Origin: Mactra quadrangularis
Taxonomy: Eukaryota > Mollusca > Bivalvia > Venerida > Mactridae
Reading direction: 5' to 3'
NCBI GenBank assembly: GCA_025267735.1
Contig: CM046303.1
Span: forward strand, 30,728,380 to 30,792,379
Length of the DNA stretch: 64,000 nt
The notes beneath the pieces were generated by a model. That model was not told the DNA's origin and did not search any database. It saw only the letters and a program-made list of their open reading frames with translations. Numbering within the stretch: position 1 is the stretch's first letter; every line of letters begins with the position of its first letter. This document shows positions 43,310 to 58,300 of the stretch, one piece after another. The position numbers were made by a program, and so were the translations under genes.

Positions 43310-46300
43310 TTATTTTTGATACATGCCAGATCCTTTGGTTCCCATGTACTGTAACCATGGCTGCTGTACAAGAGGGAGGAATGTCTTCTCCTTGTCCCCA
43401 AGGAGACCAGCAGGTTTAGATGATTTCATGGAAGTTTTAGCTTTCACTGGTACATGTTTGAACACTCCATCCAAGGTACCACTTTCAAAGTTCACTTTTT
43501 GCACAACCAGCTCAGCCAAGGCAGTAGTTCTCTTTAAGGCTGAATCAAGTACAGCACTAGATAAGGCATTTAGAAATACAAAATCTAAATATTCATCTCC
43601 ATCTAGATTCCCAACAGCACCTGTAAGATTAAATACAAATCGTTTTTAATGTCATAGCATATTGTATAGGCGATATTGTGGGATCATTCACCGTTCTTAG
43701 AAATGATAAATCTTTGAATTTAGCTATCAACCAGTTACAAGGGGCATACTTAAGTCACGGACTGACAACAGCCCTACATGATTTAGAATAAGAGGTAGAA
43801 AAGAGAATGATCGTAGAAATTATTTTATGACTAAGCTCCGAAAAAGTATTCAAAGCCCAGGTATCAAACATTCTACCCCTGAATATAGTACATGTGTGAC
43901 CTACCACCTGAGCTAGCTGGGTGGCTAACAACTATCAACATTGCTTTCATGTTTTTCAAAGAAATATGATGTTCTTTTTTTAAATTACATTTAATAAGTA
44001 ACTGGCAATAAAACAATGCCTAAAAATAAGTTGTAGAGAATGTTTTTATTATCCAAATATTTTGTTGTAAAACAAATAGCAGGAATTTCATCCTATGACC
44101 TATCAAAAAAGGAATCAAAGGCCAACAATCAGGACTATTTTGGTAATATACCATACCAATATGATGCAGGTAAAACAAAGCTACTATTACAAAAATAAAC
44201 ATAGTTCATAAAAACTAAAGTTACCTATAGACATTGAATCAAGACTTTCTACCGAACAAAGATATTTGCTTTTAGATTCAGGTGTTTTATCAGCTCTTTT
44301 CATTCTCCCTGAGGCTCCATCATCCCCAGTAGGTGTAGATTTAGAACTAGTTGGCGTGTCACCTGAGGTCAAGGTCATATTATCTATATTGACTCCGCCT
44401 TCAACAGGTTGTGGTATAAGGTCATCAGAATCACCAGGATTGTAGCTATGAGGGTTTGGATAATCATCTTCACCAAGATGTTTGATTGTAGCTGTATCTG
44501 AAATAAACATTTAACAACTGATTTAGATCTTACACAATAGACATCACCAGAAATTCAATATTATGCTCTCTTACCTGCGATTCAAACAAAACAAGTACAT
44601 CTGTGAGCTAATGCTCACTAGTGATACCCCCGCCAAAATCTAAAAATATGCGACAAACAGGAAGTAGATGAGCAAGGAGCATGAAATCGCTTTACACCAC
44701 ATGGGACTATAGGATGAAGCAATATGCAAAGTTTTAGGCTGCTGCATGTTATAGTTGCTGAGAAAACTGCGACGGAAATTTTGTAACGGACGGACGCACG
44801 CATGCATGGACAAGGGTAAAACAGTATACCCCCCTTTTCTTCGAAGCGGGGGTATAAAAATACTATTACAATGGAAAGTACACATACAGAGAACAATAGG
44901 ATTAATTTGGCTATCATTTTGAGCCATTAGGTGTAAAAATCTTTGTCTGTACCTATTCAATTCAGGTGAAAAAATACACATTTTTAGTTCTGAATATTAC
45001 ACTTTATTTTGATGCAAGCTTTAAACCAAATTATTTTTCACACTTCTTTTATATTGATGCAATTTGATGATAAAATATTAAACACAAGCTTCATGACACA
45101 TATGTCCACAAATATAAGTACATATGTACAAACTGTTTGTTTTACTGGGTTTAATGCTGTTTTAAAACAATTTAAATTTTTTCAACAGCAAACAGATTAA
45201 CTTATCTAGCTTTCCTCAACCTTTGTCAATAACAAGTACTCATCTACCCTTCAACAAGACTGGCAACTTCTCCATATACCTAATTAATGGAGGAAGATGG
45301 ACATTATTGTCAGTTTCATGTAGGACATAATTGTCTCAGATGGGGTTCTAAACAATACCCACTTCGGTACACTAGAGTTGAAATCTCCGCATGATACCAA
45401 CTGCACTACATGGATTCATGTCTTTGTAAAATGTATCCAACATAAATATGTAAGAAAAGAATGATAAAATAAAGATGTAAAAGTTACCATAATGGTGTTT
45501 ATTTGTTGGTATATTGAGCAGACGCTTTGGATTTTCTAACATGGTACGGTCTAAAATAAAAACTTCTGTTCTAAATGAAGACAGATCATCCTCACAATTC
45601 AAATAATTTTCATATAATCTCTTAACCTCTTGTTCTGTAATGAAAAATACAAATATCTAGAATATGCAGGTGAATAATATTGGCTCAGTTTACACAATGT
45701 ATTATTAACTTTTATTCAACTGTGATTCAAATATTCTCTACATTACTTCTGCACTCAGGATCAATAAAATTAGATATGTACTCGTATTACACTCCCTTTG
45801 CAGCTTAGTGAATACATTACATTCACCTGCTGCCTTAAAACGTGTTGATTTATGAAATTGACCTTTACTATGAACCTTGGAACGACCAATGAAAGTTTAC
45901 CAAATTCCAATTTAGCTGAAAAACTTTATACGCATTTTCATTGGTTAAACGGATAAACAACACCTTATATGGTATGATCATACTAGTGGCAAATGCAACC
46001 TTGCATGACGTCATATGTAGCGTGGCTACACTTTTATTTGTATTAAAGTTCAAAAAGTTGCTCAATGTTTACAGTTAAAAGATCAAAATTTACTTTCATC
46101 TTTGTCAATTTTCCATTATCTAACTAATGCAAAACTGTCCAACATCTTTGCATTTCGACATTTTGAAATTATAAGCGTGAGAATTTTTTGCATCTATTTT
46201 TTAAAAAACACATGACAGCTATGCAATTTAAGTATTTATGTGTCTCTGTCTAAAAATAAAAATATCAGTTTGTACATAGTATTTTAGCAGAGGTAGAAGG

Positions 46301-49300
46301 TGAACGAAAAATCTTTCGAACCGATGCATTGGAGAGTATACTCGTATCAGCAGAGTTAATGAATAAGCCACTTACAGTAGAATAAATTTTTCAATAGCAA
46401 ATAGTAAAAAATCTGTCAATACACCTACACAGCCCTTCATAAGTTTTTGGACAGATGAAATTTTTAGAAAAACTAATGCATGCAATGCACTAATGCAAGT
46501 AATATCACTATAATTAAAACTTATTCAAATACAAGTAACATAGTCTGAATACAAAATAATACAGTAATTAATGTTGTTCTAGAATTTCGTCAGATGACTC
46601 AATGTTTTTTTTCATATGTAAATGTTAACCAAGTGCTGCATCTTCATTGGAGCTCTATAACTATGAAAAAAAGTTGAAAACTATTTATATATTATATATC
46701 TTATTTTACCTGGTGTTAACTCTGTATATTCATTTTCATCCACAATTTCTTCATGGCGTTTTGTTCTTGTTACCTGATGTATAGAAATAGAATAAAAATT
46801 GTATAATAGCATGGAAAACTGCATTGCTTTATGTTGCTTTTTCTTTAATTTTTAGTCATTTCTTTCAAAATGGAATTTTAGAAGGAAAATCAAATAAACT
46901 TCTGTAATTCTTGCACTATAGCATATAAATAGATTTGTATATGTATTTATGTACAGCTGTCTGCACATCTACTCACTTTCCCTTGGACAGTTCAGGAATG
47001 TGGCAGAGTATAGATTATACTCGTATGCTTTAAACAATCTATAATCCATTCTTGTACCCCGAGGTTATCAAGATTCTCAAGCTAGTATCCAGAATCCTAC
47101 TAGACTCTGGGTAAGAAAATGTCTATAATCATGTCTTATAGAAACAAGAGTAACAAAATTTAAAAAAAAACCAGATTTTCTATGTTCAGGGCTAAATGAA
47201 TTAAAGATATGGTTTTATGTCTAGTGAAAACTCAACTACTTGATGAATTGATTTGTAAAAAAACAACTACCATTTGGTAATTTATACAAGTCATCTCAAT
47301 TTAATAGAAAAATGAAGAAAACAAGCCAACAGTTTCAATGTAAATAAGACTCAAAAGCTATCCTAACAACCATAGAGCTCTCAGAGTTCAGTTCTTTGAA
47401 CAACAAGAAAAGAACAATTAAGTTCTGCAATAAAGACCACCTTGCTTAGGTAATATTTCACAATGGACAAGTCCAAAATGCTTAATTTGGGTTGAAAAGA
47501 GTTCCTTTGATAAGATCGTTCCACCAATAAGACAATTGCTTTAAAAGTACTCAATCACAGATTGCAACTTAAATATCAACTTTTTCTAAAACTATCAAAA
47601 TTGTATGGAAATATTTTTGGAAGCAGGAAAGTGGCAATTTGATGACAATTTAAGGGCAAATTGACATACAACTACAAATGATGGTGTTTCATGTAGTAAA
47701 TATCTTCCCCATATGTCACAGTATAGACACTTTGAGAGCATTTTTGTGACTTTTATTGTATATTTCTTGCAACAGGTCAGTTTGTCTCAAAATAATAAGT
47801 TTTTTTTTACACAAATACAGACACTGAATAGTCTTTTGACACAATTACAGAAAAAATAAACCATATCTGTGAACTAGTACCTTTAATGAGCTTATATATA
47901 AAATTTTACTGTACAAAACACATCAACTTACATTTTTATCAGGTCTGACGACACTTCCTTGATCGAATTTATAGATAGAATCTCTGGCTTGAACTTTAAA
48001 CAAGAATATATCTTGATGTTCTTTATTTGTTGATATACTAATAATTGAACTCATTTGCATAAAATTAGATTTCATTGTCCATAAAACACTTCCATTTTTA
48101 CCACTGACTACTGTTACCTGTAGATAAAAGAATTTGTTAAGTGCCTTGAGGACCCTTAGAACTAAGAACCTAAGAAACTAATCACTAATCAGGGCCGGTG
48201 AAATCTTAATTTGTTTACTTGTCTGTTCTTGGCAATTGGTAAAGTTACTAGTCCGTATTAACATTATAGAATAAAATTATTGAAAAATCCACTTGTCCGT
48301 ACTTGCCTTGGGACAACACGGGCAATACGGACGTTTGGTTTCACCAGCTCTCTTGACTTTCATTTTCGACTTATAACAACTTTAACAACCAATAGATCAA
48401 TAGCATAAATATACATGGTATACTAATTTATTTTAGTTCAATTGTAAAACAAGTTCTTACAACTTAAATTTAACACTTTCGAGTCCTCTTCCTGGTCCCC
48501 CAGTACTGAGCTAGTAGGATAAAGTTTCTTGCTCAAGGAAACAACTTGGTAAGCTTGGAAGGGATTTGAACCAATGCGGAGCTGGCTATCCAATGATTAC
48601 CAGTCCAAAGTCATAACTGCTAGGCCAAGCATGGATAAATATACACACCCTGTTTATTAATGGATGTTAGGGGAAATCTCAAATCACTAATAATCAAAAA
48701 ATAATATATTTTACAAAATAATCAACTATGTTCATTACTATAGTGAGTTTTGGTCTATTAACACTTACATTAGAATACTCATAAAACATCCATTCACCAT
48801 AGTTCCAATGTATCATAAAATCTAAATATTCATCATCATCAAAATACCCTGGAGCTGGTAGTCTAGAATAGATCAAGGATTTTAAATTAAGAAAATGGAG
48901 CTGGTAGTCTACAACATGTTATGGATTTTAAATAGAGAATATTGTTTACATATTTGATTAGTTGTGTTACCAATTGTAAAAACAGAGTTAATCTTTGTCA
49001 AATTGTTTACAATGGTATTTTACACTACCCTTCAGCCTAAATTCTTGCTCCTAAGGCCTAAAGAAGAGTTCTGTTACTGGTTTTAAGTCCCAAAAATTGG
49101 ATCAGTAGGCTGGCAGTTTTTGAGCAGACTAACCACTGGTCAGAACTAATTAAACACTATAGATCTTAAACATATAACAGAATGACTAACCCAGTTAGTG
49201 AAACCAACCCAGATAGGGCTATCTGAAGTTGATTGTTCTCAACACTTAACCATGGTCATATGAACATAACAAATGTAACATTACAACATTCATTAAATCT

Positions 49301-52300
49301 TACCCATAAGTTTCACAACCAGAGAATGTAGCTGTCCATACTTCTTTAAGTTCATGACCATCAAAAAGTTTCATAATACCATCAAAACTAGTCATCAATA
49401 TATCCATAGTACCATCATTATCATAATCAACAACAATAGGTGGTAACATCACTCCTTTCTTTTCCCCTCTGAAAATAGTCTCAACATTATAGAAGCAGTG
49501 GTATATTGGTATGACCAGGCCTCAAAGAAGGCCAAAACAAAAATAAAGGTTTTTATGAAGGCTCCAATGTATGAAAATAAAGGCCTTTTAGTGTAAAATA
49601 TGAAAAAATAAAGAGTAAATAAAGGCTATTTTCGTTGAAGTTCTCATTTCTTTATTAAACCCACAGTCATACCAAAGTCATTTTGTGATGTTATATACTG
49701 TTTGAATTATGCAATATAATACATACCTTATTTAATGTGTATACTTATTTTCTCAGCATATTTATATCATACATAGCTCCTGTTTTACAGTGTAGGGAAA
49801 ATGCAGAACAAAATCCATTACTAGCTTTAAGCTAGCACGGCAACCAGTCAGAGCAAATATAAAGGTTTTGAGTGAGAATTACAGGCTATTTTGGCGTTTT
49901 AAAGGTTTTCTTGGGAAATGTAAAGGTTTTAAAGGTTTGCTCTGAAATTAAAGGTTTTTAAAGGTTTCACTAGGAGGCCTGGAATTTACTGCCATGTATA
50001 ATTTTGGAAATATTGCCATTTTTAGAAATCTTGACACATGGGTGAAAGTTCAACATTTTCAAAATCCTGAAATTTCCAAATTTCATGTTTTTAGGCCACA
50101 TTACCATATGGAAAGAACCCTTTCTTTGTTCCAAAGATCCTGAACTTCAGGACCAGTCCTGAAAACTTTCACCCATGTCAACAAAGTTTACAACAGTTTG
50201 CAGAGTGATGAATGGCGACAATGAATCAGATTCTTTGATATTTTAGGAATATTGTAAATGTTTAAAAATGCTTACAAAATAAAGAAAACTTGCCATGAGT
50301 AGCAACGTATTTGTTTTCATTTTTAAAAAATATTGGCAATATATAGAAATGCTTGCAATTTTAGGAATGTTGGCAATATATAGAAACGCTTGCAATTTTA
50401 GGAATGTTGGCAATATATAGAAATGCTTGCAATTTTAGGAATATTGGCAATGTTTAAAACAGTATGAAAATAACAAGGATCACTAATCATTAAATGGTCC
50501 CTTGAAGGTTAATGCAGTCACAAGTTAGAATTGATCTAAAAGTAATTGTTAGATTCTACAGTTACTTAGTCCACTTACTTATGTAGAACAAATACACCAT
50601 TTTCATCAGTTGCTAGACCATATGTTCTACCAGCACCAGAACATTTATTGTATTGTTTACCAAAGATAACATGACAAAAATCTTCCATAGATATACCCAT
50701 TAAATCACCTGTAACATACATAAGTTAATGTACTGAGTTTTTAAACTAAAGGCTGCTAGTGATAAATTAAACAAGAGCAGTCCACTGACAGTGCACTCGA
50801 CTATTTGGGGTATTCATGTAAATATTAGCAACAACCAGTCAAAATTCATGCATAGTTGGGCAACTTGGTGTTTGACCTCCAATGGTAACCCCATAGACAT
50901 TTTGAAGTTTCAAGAGAATGCCTTCAGTACTTTCAAAGATAAATGTTGCATCAAAACACTTAACCAAGAAATTTCTAAGTATAAAAGGGCCATAATTCAG
51001 TCAAAGTCATGCTAGAGTTATGCAACTTGGTATTTGACATCCAATGGTAACCTAGTAGTCATGTGTGAACAGTGAAGTTTCAAGTGAATCCCTTCAGCAG
51101 ATTCTAAGATATAAAAATGTTGCACCAAATAACTTAACCAAGAAGTGTTACCCCCCATGCTAAATCACAAGTGAGTAGGATAGCCCCACTATTCTCCAAA
51201 TAGTCAAGCTAAAAATGTATTATTAAATTCGTTTAATTGTCATTGGGGCAAATTTACCCTCACCCCTTACAAATGTATTTAACATGTCATCTGAGTAAAG
51301 TATTGGCACTCACAGATGTGAAATAGAAATGATCAGTAAACATACTTGAGAGTAACCATACCCAGATTATCTAAAATAATAACCTCACTTCTATGTAACG
51401 TAAAAATTGTAGCCTACAGTATATACATTTTATTTTTTGTTGTTCTTAACTCTGTAGCAACATATTGTTTCAGTCTTATAACCAGAGTCATTCAACCTAC
51501 TGACTGTTCCTGGAAAGACTAAATCTCTGGATTTAGCTGTTAACCAGTTACTACCCACATACTTCCATTAATGACTGACAACATCCCTTCATGATTTAGA
51601 ACAAGTGGTAGGAGGTAGAATGACCATAGAAAATTACTTCATAACCAAGCTCCAAGAGTAAGTCCCACCCAGGAATCCAACTATGCCCCTTTGTCAGTAG
51701 ACTTGTGCTCTATTGACTGAGCTAGCCAGGTGGCTATACAAATTTCATTAATATGGTACTAAGTACAGTATGTAATACAATAATATACCTGGAACAGTCT
51801 CCCCACCACTACCAAACAATATATATGTAGCTGTACTATATGAGTTAGGTGCATATATAACAGGACTCATATATGTCTCTTTCTGATTTGGTATAGTTAA
51901 ATAGGAATTACCCATTGGTCTACCAGTCTTACCAGATAATACAACCAGTCTTCCTGGAGGTCGGTCATGTACCTGAAATATATCAACATAACATATCCTT
52001 GCCTCAATCTAACTATATTGTATCTCCATTTTTGAAAAAAATAGATAAACATCCCAAGTGATTTGTATGACCTTGTTCTATCTTCTTTGCAAATAATTAC
52101 AAAGTAAATAATCCATAATAAAGCCAGGTAGAGTTGTGGTTCCTTTCTAATTCTGTTTATCACATGGTATTTTATCATTGTAAGAAGTTTCATAAAGATC
52201 TGACAATAAATGGCAGAGATAAATGCTAAATTGTTAACGACACCGGACACCCGCCTAACCGACTGCCCTGACCACCCACCCGCCCATGTTTTGCCAAACT

Positions 52301-55300
52301 ATTAGCTGGAGTTTTTCGTTGAAAAATCTAGCTAATAAAAAACCCAGAGCCTTACATGTTCTTAAAGATGGATGTTATTTGTGAGTATTGAGAAATGGTT
52401 AATCTACAAAATAAATTATGTGACATATAAGTCTTTTTTAAAATGGATGGGGTTACCTTGTGGTGTTGTTTATAAGCAGTGGGGCGTTTAATAGAAATTA
52501 AACAGTGAATAATCATACAACTTTTATAGATAAATAAGCACACCAACTTCCATTCGAATATGCTGATAAGTATTGAAAATAGTCCTTTTTGAAAAACTTC
52601 AACCTTTAGATATTGTCAAAGTATTAAAGGGGCATGACTACAAAAGATATAATACCAATGAATATGCATACCAACTTTTATTAAAAATATTTAGTTAGTA
52701 TCAAATAATAAATTAAGAAAAAAATTAACCCTCACATTTTGCTTTTTTTTTTTTCTTTCTAGCAAACCCGTCCAGTTTCCAGTGATTAGGAATGAGCTGA
52801 CAACAGCCTTTTACTGAGAGTGCTCATTGGCCCCCATAGGTGTATGCAAAAACCAAATGGTGCATGGGAAATTATATAAGTAATGTAACATAAAAAATAT
52901 CAATAGCACTGGAAGCAAAAAACCCATCTGCGTCCTCATGGCTCAAATAATTTATAAATATATCCCCAACAATTTTGATCTATGAGGCCATTCGACCCAT
53001 ATTTTAAACGCTAAGCAAAACACTGACTGATTATAATACATGAATATTAAGTGTACATACATCAGAAGGATATGAAGAATCGCCACCATTAGCTATCAAT
53101 ACTTCTGGTATACCATCATCATTCCAATCAGGTAGTACTGCAGCTGTATATGTATTCCAATTAGATTTTAAATATCTATCATCTTCACATCGCCATAACT
53201 CTACACCTGTATTTGTAATGTAGTATATTGAAGGTTATAACACAACTAAGATGGCACCAGATGGCCCGTTTTCTGACATAGATGTATATGTAATACCAGT
53301 TATTTAGAGGGTAATACACAACAAAAATAGGGGAGGGGACCCAGTGATTCATTTTGAAGCTGCAAAACATGAGTCCATAGGACTCACATATTTTGAAACA
53401 ATGAGTCCCTACCAAACGACAATGAGTCCCAAGATTTTGTTCACTAAAACATGTACTTCAAATGATGCACAATTTTTAAACAATCAACAGTTACTTATTA
53501 TAATTGTATAATGCAAAGCAATGCACCTGTCAGTGACTTAATTTGCAAATTAGTGTAGTGAAATCACTTGAAGGGTTAAAATATATTTCCCTTATAAATT
53601 GCAGAGGCTGAGTCTTTAACTGTTATGGTGAAGCATGTATCAATTTTAGCATATTGATTTACATAATATTTATAATGGTTAGAATTTTTATTTCTGTATA
53701 CATTATCCAACTTGGCTTGACTTAAATTGGTTTCACACACGCCCACACAAAATAATACGATCCCCCGGGCACGAAATTAATGAGACAAAAGTTTCACGAT
53801 TCCATGTACTTTTTAGCGTCAAATAAATGTTTTAAATGAGCAAACTCTGAAAATGTCTATTTTTTCGGCGAAATTGAGAGAATGGGCCGATTTTTTCGGC
53901 GAAAAAAAAAAAACCAAAAACTTTCGGCCGATTTCTTCGGCGAAATCGAAAGTTGATAGGATCGCATAATTTTTATTAGGCGTGCAACACGCTAAAAAGT
54001 TACGATGCAACGCCCGTAATCATACGATCAGTTATTTTTTAAGAGTTAATTAACTTATAGCCGACCACACAGTTTTCAAATATTACGTAACAAAAGTCAT
54101 GCATATCGCGATAGTCTTTATTTTAATTGTTTGTAGCAATTGAAATCAATATTAATCCTTTGTTGGATAACGAACAAGTGTCGGCAAGTTTTCGCACTTA
54201 GTTGATGTTTGATAGCGTATGCTTTACAGTGAATAATTGAGTCTAATTTGATTTAATTGTTATTCAGAATAATTTCTTAAAACAAGCGTGACCTAGTTTT
54301 TTAATTGTTGACTACATGTCAAACAAATAACTGCCGGTAAGGAAGGGAAAGGCTATCGTAGATCGCACAAAAAATGTTTGTTTAAATACTGATACTTGTC
54401 ATTCACATCCGCCTTTTTATCGTTTTATATTTATAAAATTAAAACATTACTCGTTCGTTCTCATTTTTTTGGGAAAAACTAATCAACTATTATAGAACGA
54501 ATTAACGTATTTTATCGATGAGCGTAGAAGCTATATTTCGTTTGCTAATCGTGAAAGGGTGAACGCATGATGTTGTCTATATATATTAATGGAAGAAAAC
54601 GTAATATTGTCTTCTTTTTTACAGTCTAGGATGCGCGATTGTTAGTTTTACGCTAATATTTTGCTTCATTAATATCAGCGGAACCGTTAGTATTTCGGTC
54701 CTCAAAATTTCCGCCCTTTTTTTGCTTTTCCGCAGTAATTTCGCGATTTTCAAAAAATAGTTGCCAGGATTTTCCAAAACGCGGAAATCCGCCGATCCGC
54801 GGAAGTGTCACACCCCTAAAATTTAAAAAATCGACTTTTAATGACGTAATTGTTTATTCATACTTGGATAAAAAAATAATTATATGCGGGTAAATATATT
54901 TTTTATAGATATAAACGATGTCAAAATCATGACTAAGTTTACTCAAACTGTCATGACAAGGTGCTAATTAAATGTAATTACCTGCCAACACATAATCCTT
55001 TCAAAAAAATTTAACAATTGACACTTGTCAAGTTTGTATGTTAAATTTTTAATTCTTTTGTTCGCCGATTGTCTTTTCACTTGGCAAATGAAATTGAGAA
55101 GTTGCTCAATTCAAATTTGGTATTTTGAATAGGCCGATTTTTGATGTAAAAGATTTATTTAAACAAAAATAAGCATTTTTTTTTACTTTTTCATAAATGA
55201 AGTTTACACTTTAAAAGGGAAAACTAGATGTACCTGAAAGATTTTGCGTCCCAAGGACGCACATACTTTGAATTCATTGCGTCCATGGTAAAAAGTTTGC

Positions 55301-58300
55301 GTCTCTGACGCAGGACGCACGGCAAAATGAATCACTGGGGACCTAATGGCCTTTATATGCCCACTTGAATGAATAATGCCCAGAGAGATTTAGCTTAAAT
55401 GTTTTGATTCACATGATTATACATGACAGAAGAGGGCCTGATGGAAATTATCAACCAACTTGAATGAATTATGCCCCTGGGCCAACTTTAACTTTGTGCC
55501 AAAACGTCCTGCTTATTGTGAAACTTTGAAAATAAATCAAGAATTTTCATTTTTCCATTGTAAAAACCAGAGTTTGAACCAATTTATGGACAAGAAATCA
55601 CTATTTGTATAGGTACAACCACGGCTTCATAAAGAGTTAAGAACTAAGCTTGGAGTATCTTGACGAGAAATATTCAAATAGCCTTTTAATAATAAATGAA
55701 GTAATTTAAATTTGATACCATAACTTCAACATGCAATATTTTCTCAGCTAAATAAATGATTTCAACAAATTTGAGTGGTCATGGTAATGAAACAGGATTT
55801 ATAAATTATTTATTAACATGGTTTCTTGTATTATTAAATAGCAGCATTAGCCTAACTAGCTACAACTAAATGTAGTCTGTAGAGCAAGCACTTGAAACTT
55901 TCTATAACATTTTACCATACTATAGACAGTGCACCTCAACAGTCCTTGTAAAAATCGTGTTTACTTAAGAGTGTATGGCCTGCCATGGCTAGAATAAAGC
56001 CCAATCTTGACCATAAAAGTATGACATACTGTGGATGGAGTAAAGCGCTGACCACAGAAAATACCACAGATAATAATATTGCAGGTTTACATGGTATATG
56101 ATTGCTTAGAATCCCTATGTACTATAATGTATGACCTGCCATGACTGGAAAAATATCCACACCTGAACTTCAGTATTTTTGCCCGGACCTACTTTCAAAT
56201 GCCTTATCTCTACACTTTAGTTAAAGTTGTAATTACCTGTAGTAGGATCAAATGCTACAATAGTTCCCATTCTTCCAGTACCGATGCAGTCTTTCTTACC
56301 ATCCTCATTGATATCCCAACCTTCACATTGAAGAGCAAATATACTTGATCTAGTAGGTAATCTCCATAGTTCACTACCATCTAAACCACGTAATCCTACT
56401 AGACTTGATAAACATGGATAACTACCTAGACCTGTAATGTATTAATTGAGACCATCCTTAAAAAAAGTGAATGTTTGATGTTTCCAGACTGACCTGCAGA
56501 ATTGCTATGACTTACATTTTTTTATCACCAACTTCAATTTTTTTGCTATTGCTGTCAATAAAAAATTGGTCTCGTGAGAAAAATCAGTCCTGTGACTGCA
56601 ATGCTAAGCAGAGTTCTTATTTCTCAGTAATGCATCTATTTCGCTACAATGCTTACTATTAAGTTGCCAGATTAAAAACTGATAACAGCTTCAATATATT
56701 GAAAAAAATATTCCCAGCCCACTCTAAAAATTCAGAGTAGGGATCAAAATTTTCCTTCAATTAAGCCATGATATTTGGATAACCCTATTCAAATAAAAGT
56801 GATTTGTTTATTATTATTGAAATTTAGTAAAATTTTCACGACATATTTTTTTTATTAGATCAGACTCAATTAAATGATTAGATCAATCCCAAACAAACTT
56901 ACCATTTATTTCACAAAACTCATAGAGTGCCGAGTAATTACTAAGATATGAGTCTGTTCTAACTACAGAGATTTCTGCTATATGACTGTTTATAATAATA
57001 TCATCTTTATTGTCACCATCCATGTCTAATAATCTTATAATACCTTCACTACCTGAAAATATACATGTATTCAGTCTACTAGTGTAACATTTATGCATAC
57101 ACATTAAACAGTTTTTTGGTAGTTTTTTTTTATAAAGCCCGTGCATTTCAAAATTGAGAATTTTACTGTGATAGTCTTTCAAAATTGAGATTTTATTTTA
57201 ATGAGTAACATTTTTTAATATTTCTAGGTTTAACTCGCCTTTAGTCTACGTAATTTTTTTACTGTCACATTACAGACTGTCACAATAGAGTTAGCAATCT
57301 AACAATTGACAAATCAAGTTGACAAAAAACCTGAAAAGTTCACAACAGCAGAATGAAACCAGTAATGGATGCCCAGTCAACAAAAAGGTCTCTGCAGCCA
57401 GGCTCCAACCAATCTAACTGATAATAAATAAACATTCAACCTACCAACATCTTTGAACGTTTTTCTCCATCCCTCTCCACTAATATCGATATTCATACCA
57501 GGTAAGGTTGGTTTTCTAGTTCTAGTACCTGAATCCTGTTCATTAGATAAACTAGCATTCAAGTTCACAAATGGTTTTGTTGATATCACAGCTGGCTTGG
57601 AATCATGAGTCCTTTTATAAACTATCAGAACAATAGCTAATGATAGTAAAATGACAAATATGGCAACAATGATCCCTAGATACTTTTTACATGAGGTATT
57701 AGTTGTCTTTGGTCTTTGTATTCTAGTCTCAGGATACAAATTGAGTTCTATTTCTCCTTGTCTTTTAAACAACACTTTTTCATCATCAGATAGTGAAAAT
57801 TCATTGTCACTGTTTTGTTCTAATTTATGATATACAGCTCTACCTGATTTAGCTGTAAGAAAGAAAGTGAACATGTTAGGTTTCATTTAAAAAGTGTCTG
57901 GTATGCAGTTTTACGACATAAAAGTTTTAGAACGGATGGGTAGGTGGGATTTTTTAATAATTAAGTTTTTGATCAAGCTATAGTTAAATCTAATCAACTA
58001 AGCAGTTCTACGAAGTGCTTTCCATAATGATGGCTTCAAACAATGACTGGCTAGCACTTCAAATTACTTCCAAGCAATTTCAACCTACATTAATTAACAT
58101 TTTACTAATTATGAAACAGTATGGCATAAATCAGTAATTACAAAGATATCTCAATTACAGACACAAGAACAGCTAACCCGTGATTGTATCCACTATGTTC
58201 TGTATACAATGTACTCTGGTTTCCCTATTTATTGAAAGTTGTTTAATAATGGCATATTTTTAGCATTTTACTCCCTATTTTGATTAAAATCTGACAGAAA

